16,777 nucleotides of DNA from Competibacteraceae bacterium UBA6584 (lineage in GTDB: Bacteria > Pseudomonadota > Gammaproteobacteria > Competibacterales > Competibacteraceae), in the NCBI GenBank assembly GCA_002433805.1, contig DJIW01000059.1:1-16777 (forward strand). Direction: 5' to 3'. The notes beneath the pieces were generated by a model, which was not told the DNA's origin, made no database searches, and saw nothing but the letters and a program-made list of their open reading frames with translations. This document shows positions 1 to 7,400 of the stretch, one piece after another (within the stretch, counting starts at the first letter, position 1; each line of letters opens with the position of its first letter). A program made the position numbers and the translations under genes.

Positions 1-157
1 CGGGGCCCTGGCGTCGCGCGCCCCGGGCAAGGCGGCGCGGCGCGAACCAAGGCAAGCGCCGGCGGTCAATTTTAGCTGGCCGGCGAGTGGGCGCTCGGCC
101 TCGCTCGACTCCGACCACCGATCTGAACTTGCTTTTAGAGTCCTTAGGAGAATGCGC
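1..157. other. Left-edge region upstream of the MucD-like protease
   Basis: The segment is very GC-rich up to about position 110 and then becomes more mixed. No complete gene lies in it. A frame beginning at base 1 is open for 24 codons and closes at TAG 73-75; it could be the tail of an upstream gene, but so short an open stretch in GC-rich DNA proves nothing. The last bases hold the ribosome binding site of the protease gene. I found no convincing promoter. Confidence 0.4.
145..150 (+). promoter_or_regulatory. Ribosome binding site that selects the protease start
   Basis: TAGGAG lies 7 bases before the ATG at 158 but only 1 base before the in-frame ATG at 152. Normal spacing therefore favours 158 as the start codon. 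Confidence 0.6.
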
Positions 158-1561
158 ATGCAATGTTTGAAACCGCCGTTTTGGCTGCTCGCCGCTGTCG
201 GTTTACTATGGGGCGCGGCCGGTCGGGCGGCGGATTATCCAGACTTCGTCACCTTGGTCGAACGCTACAGTCCGGCGGTCGTCAGCATTCAAACCAAATC
301 CGAACCCAAGGAACAATCGAAGCGCGGGCATCCCGCCATTCCCGAAAATAGCCCCTTTCATGATTACTTCAAACGCTTTTTCGATGAAATGCCCGACATG
401 CCCGCCCGACCGCGTTCCTCGGTAGGTTCCGGCTTTATTATCTCAGCGGACGGCTACATCGTCACCAACGCGCATGTGGTCGAGGGCATGAGCAGCATCA
501 CGGTCGGGTTGTCCGACCGGGGCGAACTGACCGCGCAGGTGGTGGGCGCGGACAAGCGCAGCGACATCGCCCTGCTTAAAATCAAAGCCGACGCGGCGCT
601 GCCGACCGTCAAAATCGGCGATAGCGGCAAGGTGAAGGTCGGCCAGTGGGTGCTGGCCATCGGCTCGCCTTTCGGTTTCGAAAGCACCGCCAGTCAAGGC
701 ATCGTCAGCGCCTTGGGCCGCAACTTGCCAAGCGATAATTATGTCCCCTTCATCCAAACCGACGCCGCCGTCAACCCCGGAAGCTCCGGCGGTCCGCTGT
801 TTAACATGGACGGCGAAGTGATCGGGGTCAACTCGCAGATTTACAGCCGTTCCGGCGGCTATCAGGGGGTGTCCTTCGCCATTCCGGTCGATGTGGCGAT
901 GGAAGTGGTGGAGCAGCTTAAAAGCGGCGGCAAGGTGTCGCGCGGCTGGCTGGGAGTGATGATTCAGGAAGTCACCCCGGAGCTGGCGCAATCTTTCGGC
1001 CTGGACAAGCCGCGCGGCGCGTTGGTCGGCCAGATCATGGCCGACGGCCCGGCGCAAAAGGCCGAATTGAAGGCCGGCGACATTATCGTCGCCTTCAACG
1101 GCCAGCCGGTGCGCCACTCCAGCGATCTGCCGCTGATGGTCGGTCGCACTCGGCCCGGTACCGATATCGCCCTGACCTTGATCCGCGAGGGCAAGGAACA
1201 CACCTTAAACGCCCGGATCGAGCAATTGCCGGACGAGTCGAAGCTGCAACCCGTCCTGGGCGAAGCGGACGCCGCGCCGGCGACCAATCCGCTCGGCCTG
1301 GCCGTCACCGAACTTCCCGCGGAAAAACGCAAGCAAAACAGCGTCGGGGTACTGGTCAAGGAGGTCGGCGAGGGTCCGGCGGCCGAGGCCGGCATTCGGG
1401 CTGGCGATGTGATCGCGCGGATCAACAACGTCGATTTACACGACCCCGCCCAGTTCGCCGAACTGGCCAAGAGCCTTCCCGTCGGCCGGCCCATTCCGGT
1501 GTTGGTAAGGCGCGATAACGGCTCGCTGTTCATGGCCTTGACCCTTCCCGACAAGAAATAA
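158..1561 (+). CDS. mucD: Periplasmic HtrA-family serine endoprotease, MucD/DegQ-like
   Basis: A Do-family protease that degrades or refolds damaged envelope proteins in the periplasm. The protein has 467 residues from the ATG at 158. An N-terminal hydrophobic signal segment ends near ARAAD. A trypsin-like domain carries the triad His106 (TNAHVV), Asp136 (RSDIALL) and Ser210 (NPGSSGGPLF). PDZ1 starts near residue 262 (SRGWLGVMIQEV) and PDZ2 near 378. Two PDZ domains and this length are normal for the family. The usual GNSGG around the catalytic serine reads GSSGG here, which some homologues tolerate. Wording around the active site (SYVPFIQTD-like, SRSGGYQG, SRGWLGV) is closest to Pseudomonas MucD as I remember it, so the symbol rests on recall. 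An alternative ATG at 152 is too close to the ribosome binding site. The next gene, acnB, is 196 bases away and probably has its own transcript. Confidence 0.93.
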   Translation: MQCLKPPFWLLAAVGLLWGAAGRAADYPDFVTLVERYSPAVVSIQTKSEPKEQSKRGHPAIPENSPFHDYFKRFFDEMPDMPARPRSSVGSGFIISADGYIVTNAHVVEGMSSITVGLSDRGELTAQVVGADKRSDIALLKIKADAALPTVKIGDSGKVKVGQWVLAIGSPFGFESTASQGIVSALGRNLPSDNYVPFIQTDAAVNPGSSGGPLFNMDGEVIGVNSQIYSRSGGYQGVSFAIPVDVAMEVVEQLKSGGKVSRGWLGVMIQEVTPELAQSFGLDKPRGALVGQIMADGPAQKAELKAGDIIVAFNGQPVRHSSDLPLMVGRTRPGTDIALTLIREGKEHTLNARIEQLPDESKLQPVLGEADAAPATNPLGLAVTELPAEKRKQNSVGVLVKEVGEGPAAEAGIRAGDVIARINNVDLHDPAQFAELAKSLPVGRPIPVLVRRDNGSLFMALTLPDKK

Positions 1562-1594
1562 TCCCCGCGCGGCCAGGCGCTCGGGACGCGGGAT
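1561..1594 (+). terminator. Possible weak stem-loop after the protease gene
   Basis: ATCCCCGCG at 1561-1569 can pair with CGCGGGAT at 1587-1594, with one bulged C and a 17-base loop. It begins at the stop codon of the protease gene. No T-run follows, so it is at best a weak or Rho-assisted terminator. Confidence 0.25.
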
Positions 1595-1648
1595 TGCAAC
1601 CGCGTTTCCAGCGCCCGGCTTCAACGGTACAATAGCAATGCTTTTTAT

Positions 1649-1689
1649 CCTGAAATCCGTCTGTGAGTCGCAAGGCGGCGGATTTCAGG
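1649..1689 (+). promoter_or_regulatory. Leader hairpin upstream of acnB
   Basis: CCTGAAATCCG (1649-1659) and CGGATTTCAGG (1679-1689) form a perfect 11-bp inverted repeat with a 19-base loop. The stem ends 68 bases before the GTG start of acnB. A possible -10 box, TACAAT, sits at 1628-1633, which would put the hairpin inside the acnB mRNA leader; no good -35 box accompanies it. No T-run follows, so a terminator role is unlikely. The loop stretch AGGCGG (1673-1678) is also complementary to CCGCCT (1716-1721), allowing a pseudoknot-like contact. The stem is seen directly; its regulatory role is inferred. It could instead be a palindromic operator acting at DNA level. Confidence 0.5.
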
Positions 1690-1744
1690 CGCATGACCTC
1701 CATTCCATCGGCCGCCCGCCTCGCGGGAATCCGAACATCATAAA

Positions 1745-1750
1745 AGAGGT
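1745..1750 (+). promoter_or_regulatory. Ribosome binding site that selects the GTG start of acnB
   Basis: AGAGGT lies 7 bases before the GTG at 1758. It supports GTG over the upstream in-frame ATG at 1638, which has no such site and would add 40 residues not found in AcnB proteins. Confidence 0.7.
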
Positions 1751-1757
1751 TTATTCC

Positions 1758-4340
1758 GTGCTCGAAAACTACCGCCAACAAGCTCAAGAACGCCAAGCTC
1801 AGGGAATCCCGGCGCTGCCGTTAAGCCCGCAGCAAACCGCCGATCTGGTCGATCTGCTGAAAAACCCGCCCAAGGGCGAGGAAAGTTTTCTGTTGGATTT
1901 ACTGACCCATCGGGTGCCGGCCGGCGTCGATCAGGCCGCCTACGTCAAGGCCGCCTTTCTGGCCGCCGTCGCCAAGGGCGAAGCCAAGTCTCCGCTGATC
2001 TCGCGGGTCCGCGCCACCGAACTGCTGGGCACCATGTTGGGCGGGTACAATATCCAGCCGCTGATCGACCTGCTGGATGATCCCGAGTGCGCCCCGGCCG
2101 CCGCCAAGGCGCTATCGCACACCCTGTTGATGTTCGACTACAAGCACGGCGTCAAGGAAAAAGCCGATAAAGGCAACGCTTTCGCCCGGCAGGTGATGAA
2201 ATCCTGGGCCGAGGCCGAATGGTTCACCAGCCGCGCCAAGCTGCCGGAAAAAGTCACCGTGACCGTGTTCAAGGTAACGGGCGAAACCAACACCGACGAT
2301 CTCTCGCCCGCGACCGACGCCTGGAGCCGGCCCGACATCCCGCTGCACGGCCTGGCCATGCTGAAAATGGAGCGGCCGGGCATCCAACCCGACGAGCCCG
2401 GCAAACTCGGCCCCTTGAAGCTCATTGAATCGCTCAAGACCAAGGGCCATCCGGTCGCCTACGTCGGCGATGTGGTCGGCACCGGCTCCAGCCGCAAATC
2501 CGCCACCAACTCCGTGCTGTGGTGGACCGGCGACGATATTCCCTACGTCCCGAACAAGCGCTACGGCGGCTATTGCCTCGGCGGCAAGATCGCGCCGATC
2601 TTTTTCAATACCCAGGAAGACGCCGGCGCGCTGCCGATCGAGTGCGACGTATCGAAGATGAACATGGGCGATGTGATCGACCTGTTTCCTTACGCCGGCA
2701 AAATCGAGAAAAACGGCGAGGTGATCGCCACCTTCCAGCACAAATCCGAGGTGCTGCTGGACGAGGTGCAGGCGGGCGGGCGCATCAATCTGATCATCGG
2801 CCGCGGCCTGACCGATTGGGCGCGCGAGGTGCAAAGTCTCGGACCCAGCGCGACCTTCCGCCGCCCGGTTTCGCCCCAGGAATCCAGCAAAGGTTTCACC
2901 CTGGCGCAGAAGATGGTCGGCCGCGCCTGCGGCGTCGACGGCATCCGCCCCGGCACCTATTGCGAGCCCAAGATGACCACGGTCGGCTCGCAGGACACCA
3001 CCGGCCCGATGACCCGCGACGAGTTGAAAGATCTCGCCTGCCTGGGCTTCTCCGCCGATCTGGTCATGCAGTCCTTTTGCCACACCGCCGCCTATCCCAA
3101 ACCGGTGGACGTACAGACCCACCACACCCTGCCCGACTTCATCTCCAGCCGGGGCGGCGTGGCGTTGCGGCCCGGCGACGGCATCATCCACAGCTGGTTG
3201 AACCGGATGCTGCTGCCCGACACCGTCGGCACCGGCGGCGATTCGCACACCCGCTTCCCCATCGGCATCAGCTTTCCGGCGGGCTCCGGCCTGGTGGCCT
3301 TCGCCGCCGCCACCGGTTCGATGCCGCTGGACATGCCGGAATCGGTGTTGGTGCGCTTCAAGGGCAAAATGCAACCGGGCATCACCCTGCGCGATCTGGT
3401 CAACGCCATCCCCTACGCGGCCATTCAAAATGGCTTGCTGACCGTGGCCAAGGAAGGCAAGAAAAACATTTTCTCCGGGCGTATCCTGGAAATCGAGGGG
3501 CTGCCCGATCTGAAGGTGGAACAGGCGTTCGAGCTGTCCGACGCATCCGCCGAGCGCTCCGCCGCCGGCTGCACGGTGCGGCTGAACCAGGAACCGATCA
3601 TCGAGTATTTAAACAGCAATATCACGCTGCTCAAGTGGATGATCGCCAGCGGCTATCAAGACCCCAAAACCTTGGACCGCCGGATCAGGGGCATGGAAGA
3701 ATGGTTGAAGAATCCGGTGCTGATGGAGCCGGACGCCGACGCCGAGTACGCGGCGGTGATCGAGATCGACATGAACGAGATCAAGGAGCCGCTGTTGGCC
3801 TGCCCCAACGATCCCGACGACGTCAAAACGCTGGCGGCCGTGGCCGGCGCCAAGATCGATGAGGTGTTCATCGGTTCGTGCATGACCAACATCGGCCACT
3901 ACCGCGCCGCCGGCAAGGTGCTAAACGGCAAATCCAACATCCCGACCCGGCTGTGGATTTCGCCGCCGACTCGGATGGACGCCCGCCAGTTGAGCGAGGA
4001 AGGCTACTACGCCATCTACGGGACCGCCGGCGCGCGGATGGAAATGCCGGGTTGCTCGCTGTGCATGGGCAACCAAGCGCGGGTCGCCGACGGCGCCAGC
4101 GTGGTGTCCACCTCCACCCGCAACTTCCCGAACCGCTTGGGCAAGGGCGCCAACGTGTACCTCAGTTCGGCCGAGCTGGCGGCGGTTTGCGCGCTGCTCG
4201 GCAAGATTCCGACCTTCGAGGACTACATGAGCCACATGGGCGACATCACCGCCAAGGGCGCTGAAATCTACCGTTACCTCAACTTCGATCAGGTGCCGGA
4301 GTACCGCGAAGTGGCGGATCAGGTGAAGCTGGCGGCGTAA
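1758..4340 (+). CDS. acnB: Aconitate hydratase B (bifunctional aconitase / 2-methylisocitrate dehydratase)
   Basis: Cytoplasmic [4Fe-4S] enzyme that converts citrate to isocitrate through cis-aconitate in the TCA cycle; AcnB proteins also hydrate 2-methyl-cis-aconitate. Starting at GTG 1758 the protein has 860 residues (E. coli AcnB has 865) and its first residues, LENYRQQAQERQ, align with the known N-terminus. The order is that of AcnB: N-terminal helical HEAT-like domain, then the swivel domain (TVFKVTGETNTDDLSPA, YVGDVVGTGSSRKSATNS), then the catalytic domains (GRACGVDGIRPGTYCEPKM, DTVGTGGDSHTRFPIG). The three Fe-S ligands are Cys708 (FIGSCMTN) and Cys766 and Cys769 (MPGCSLCMGN). Nothing appears missing. 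The gene has a 120-base leader with a strong inverted repeat, and a GC stem-loop follows the stop. The homologue in E. coli doubles as an mRNA-binding regulator when it loses its cluster; whether this one does cannot be seen. Confidence 0.98.
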   Translation: MLENYRQQAQERQAQGIPALPLSPQQTADLVDLLKNPPKGEESFLLDLLTHRVPAGVDQAAYVKAAFLAAVAKGEAKSPLISRVRATELLGTMLGGYNIQPLIDLLDDPECAPAAAKALSHTLLMFDYKHGVKEKADKGNAFARQVMKSWAEAEWFTSRAKLPEKVTVTVFKVTGETNTDDLSPATDAWSRPDIPLHGLAMLKMERPGIQPDEPGKLGPLKLIESLKTKGHPVAYVGDVVGTGSSRKSATNSVLWWTGDDIPYVPNKRYGGYCLGGKIAPIFFNTQEDAGALPIECDVSKMNMGDVIDLFPYAGKIEKNGEVIATFQHKSEVLLDEVQAGGRINLIIGRGLTDWAREVQSLGPSATFRRPVSPQESSKGFTLAQKMVGRACGVDGIRPGTYCEPKMTTVGSQDTTGPMTRDELKDLACLGFSADLVMQSFCHTAAYPKPVDVQTHHTLPDFISSRGGVALRPGDGIIHSWLNRMLLPDTVGTGGDSHTRFPIGISFPAGSGLVAFAAATGSMPLDMPESVLVRFKGKMQPGITLRDLVNAIPYAAIQNGLLTVAKEGKKNIFSGRILEIEGLPDLKVEQAFELSDASAERSAAGCTVRLNQEPIIEYLNSNITLLKWMIASGYQDPKTLDRRIRGMEEWLKNPVLMEPDADAEYAAVIEIDMNEIKEPLLACPNDPDDVKTLAAVAGAKIDEVFIGSCMTNIGHYRAAGKVLNGKSNIPTRLWISPPTRMDARQLSEEGYYAIYGTAGARMEMPGCSLCMGNQARVADGASVVSTSTRNFPNRLGKGANVYLSSAELAAVCALLGKIPTFEDYMSHMGDITAKGAEIYRYLNFDQVPEYREVADQVKLAA

Positions 4341-4354
4341 GGCGGTTTGCAAAC

Positions 4355-4378
4355 CCTCCCGGCGGGACCGCCGGGAGG
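4355..4378 (+). terminator. GC-rich stem-loop after acnB
   Basis: CCTCCCGGCGG (4355-4365) and CCGCCGGGAGG (4368-4378) are exact reverse complements with only GA between them; in RNA the innermost pairs would open to make a normal loop. It starts 14 bases after the acnB stop. No T-run follows (ATTCCAAATG), so it fits a transcript-stabilising 3' hairpin or a non-canonical terminator as well as a classical one. Confidence 0.6.
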
Positions 4379-4446
4379 ATTCCAAATGCCCGCGTCTTAG
4401 CCCAGGCGAGCGTGAATCATCGCCATAGACGGATTTTTGCGAAACC

Positions 4447-7400
4447 GTGAACGACCACGACAGGGAAGCGCCCGATGTGGGCGGTTTCGCGCCTCATTGT
4501 CTTTCCCTCGATCTCGAAGTCGGGATAACAGACCAGCGCATCCATAAATTCGCGGGGGTGCGGGGCGACGACGGTCGTTGCTTCATTTTTAATTCCGGCA
4601 ATTTAACCGCGCAGCTCGCCAAACTCGACGATTTCGCCGAAGGCTGCGCCTTCCTGCTCGGTCACAATCTGATCGCCTTCGACGCGCCTCACCTGGCGGC
4701 GGCCAAACCCGATTTGCGCCTGCTCAAACTGCCGATGGTGGATACTTTGCTGCTCAATCCATTGGCTTTTCCCCGCAATCCTTACCATCATCTCGTCAAA
4801 CACTATCAAGACGGCCAACTCCAGCGCGGGCAACTGAACGATCCAAAATTGGACGCCTGTCTGACCTTGGAGGTTTTTCGGGGCCAGCAAAACGCCCTGC
4901 GCTCGCTGCAAAAATCCGCGCCGGACTTATTGCTCGCTTGGCACTGGCTGACCGCGGCGGAAGGGGCGACAGCCGGCTTGAACGCTTTTTTCATGGCGGT
5001 CCGGCGGCAACCGCGCCCGTCCGCCGCGCAAGCCCGCGCCGCCATCGAAGCATTTTTGCGCGAACGCGGTTGCGTCAATCACGTCCGCGCGCTGTTAAGC
5101 GAACCGAACCGGCAAGGTTGGGCGCTGGCATACGCGCTCGCCTGGCTCTCGGTGGCGGGCGGCAATTCCGTCATGCCGCCCTGGGTGCGCCACCAGTTTC
5201 CGGACGCGGGAACTTTGGTGCGCCGCTTGCGAGATACCGCCTGCGGCGACCCGGATTGCGCGTGGTGTCGGGACCGTCACAGCGCGATGAAAGAACTCAA
5301 GCATTGGTTTCCCAAGATTCCAGGCTTTCGCTCCGAACCGGCTCATTCCGATGGTCGGCCCTTGCAGCAGTGCATCGTCGAAGCCGCTACGGCCGGCGAG
5401 CACGTGCTGGGCATCCTGCCGACCGGCACCGGAAAATCGCTGTGTTATCAGATTCTCGCTCTATCCCGCTACGACAAGATCGGTGCTTTGACCGTCGTCA
5501 TATCGCCCCTGGTCGCCCTGATGGCGGACCAAATCGCCAGCTTGAAAGATTCCGGCATCACGTGTTGCGCCGCCATCAACGGCCTGCTGTCTCCGCCGGA
5601 GCGCGCCGGCGCGCTGGACCGGGCCCGGCTGGGCGATGTCGGTATTTTACTGATATCGCCGGAACAATTGCGCAATCGCGCCGTCCGCACTGTGTTGGCC
5701 CAGCGCGAGATCGGCGCGTGGGTGTTGGATGAGGCGCACTGTATTTCTAAATGGGGTCACGACTTCCGTCCCGACTACCGTTATGTCGGCCGCTTTATCA
5801 AGGAGAGCGCCGGCCAAGACCCCATTCCCACCGTGTTGTGCCTGACCGCCACCGCTAAACCGGACGTCATAGCCGACATCGTGGACTACTTCCACGCCAA
5901 GCTGTCCATCGACTTGCGGGTTTTCGACGGCGGGGCCAGCCGCGCCAATTTGGAATTCGCCGTCCTTAAAACCACCAGCGCCGAGAAATTCGCCCATGTT
6001 CATCAGTTGTTGGAGAACGATTTACCGCCCGGTTCAACCGGCGGCGCGATCGTGTACTGCGCGACCCGCAAGCGCGCCGAGGAGATTGCCGAGTTCTTGC
6101 GTCAAAAGCAGATGCCCGCCGAGCACTTCCATTCCAAGCTGACGCCCGACGCGAAGCAAAGCGTGCAAAACCATTTTAAAAGCGGCGACTTGCGAGTCAT
6201 TGCCGCAACCAACGCTTTCGGCATGGGCATCGACAAATCGGACGTGCGCTTGGTGATTCACGCCGATATTCCAGGCTCGCTGGAGAACTACCTGCAAGAA
6301 GCGGGACGCGCCGGCCGCGACCAAGCGCCAGCGCGTTGCGTGCTGCTTTACGCCTCCGATGATGTGGAAAGGCAATTTTTCATGTCGGCCCGCTCTCGGC
6401 TGAACCAGCGCGAGATTCAAGCCATCCTCAAGGCCCTGCGCAACTTGGACCGCAAAAAGCGGCTCGGCGGAGAAGTGGTGGCCACGGCCGGCGAGATTCT
6501 AAGCGAGGAGAGCGAAGCGGTTTTCGAGCGCGACTCCGCGACCGATGATACCCGCGTGCGCGTCGCGCTGGCTTGGCTGGAGGAAACGCAGCTGCTCTCC
6601 CGCGAGGAAAATCGGGTGCAAATCTTTCCGTCTTCCCTTCGCGTGCAATCGGTGGAGGACGCTCGGCGGAAACTGGAAAACAAGCCGATGTTCGAGGACT
6701 ACCGCAACCAGCTACTTTCGCTGGTGGAAGCGCTGATAGCGGCGGATGCCGATCAGGGGCTGTCAACCGACGAACTCATGGGACTGTCGGGATTGAACAC
6801 GGTGAAAATCCGCGCCGCGCTTTACGATTTGGAGCGCCTGGGCATCGCCAGCAACGACACCTCTTTAACCGCCTTCGTGCACGTCGGGACGGAACGCAGC
6901 TCAAAAAAGCGGTTAGAAGAGGCTTGCGACCTCGAAACCGCCCTGCTCGCCGAACTGCGTCAAACAGCGCCAGAACTTAAAAAAGGCGAAGCCTCGCCTC
7001 TGCACCTGCGACAAGCCTCCCAACATTTGAAGGATCGGGGTCACGTCAATGCCTTGCCCGAAAAGCTCTGGGGCATCGTTGAAAGCCTCTCGCACGACGG
7101 CCGCGATGAGGACGGCGGCGCGGGCAGTTTGCACGTGCGGCGCTTGAATGCAGAAACGGCGCACGTGACGCTCGGGCGAGAATGGTCGACGCTCGATCAA
7201 ATCGCCCGACGGCGACGGGCGGCGGCGGACCGGCTTTTAAACCATCTGCTCGATGACCTGCCGTCGGGGACACGAGGGATGGATATTTTGGTCGAAACCA
7301 CTCTCGGCAAGCTGATGGCGGCGCTCGAGCGCGACCTGCTGCTCAAATCGGAAACGAAAAACCCCGGCAAACTGCTCGACCGCGCTTTGCTATGGCTCCA

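Noticed and set aside
1..75. Possible C-terminus of an upstream gene ending at TAG 73-75
   Set aside because: Only 24 codons are visible, with low-complexity composition, and the other plus-strand frames are open as well, so there is no evidence for a gene.
124..147. TGAACTT resembling the -35 element of an envelope-stress sigma factor before the protease gene
   Set aside because: No matching -10 element at the right distance, and the implied start would lie at or past the ribosome binding site.
443..1201. Minus-strand open frame of 252 codons opposite the MucD-like gene
   Set aside because: Composition is that of an antisense shadow and no family motif is visible; the plus strand has the full protease triad.
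2112..3428. Long minus-strand open frame of 438 codons opposite acnB
   Set aside because: It lies wholly opposite a strongly conserved gene and its translation is a Gly/Ala/His/Arg-rich mix with no domain, a normal by-product of GC-rich codons.
2519..3862. Plus-strand open frame of 447 codons in another frame within acnB
   Set aside because: The translation is Arg-rich and repetitive in the manner of an out-of-frame reading; the acnB frame is intact across it.
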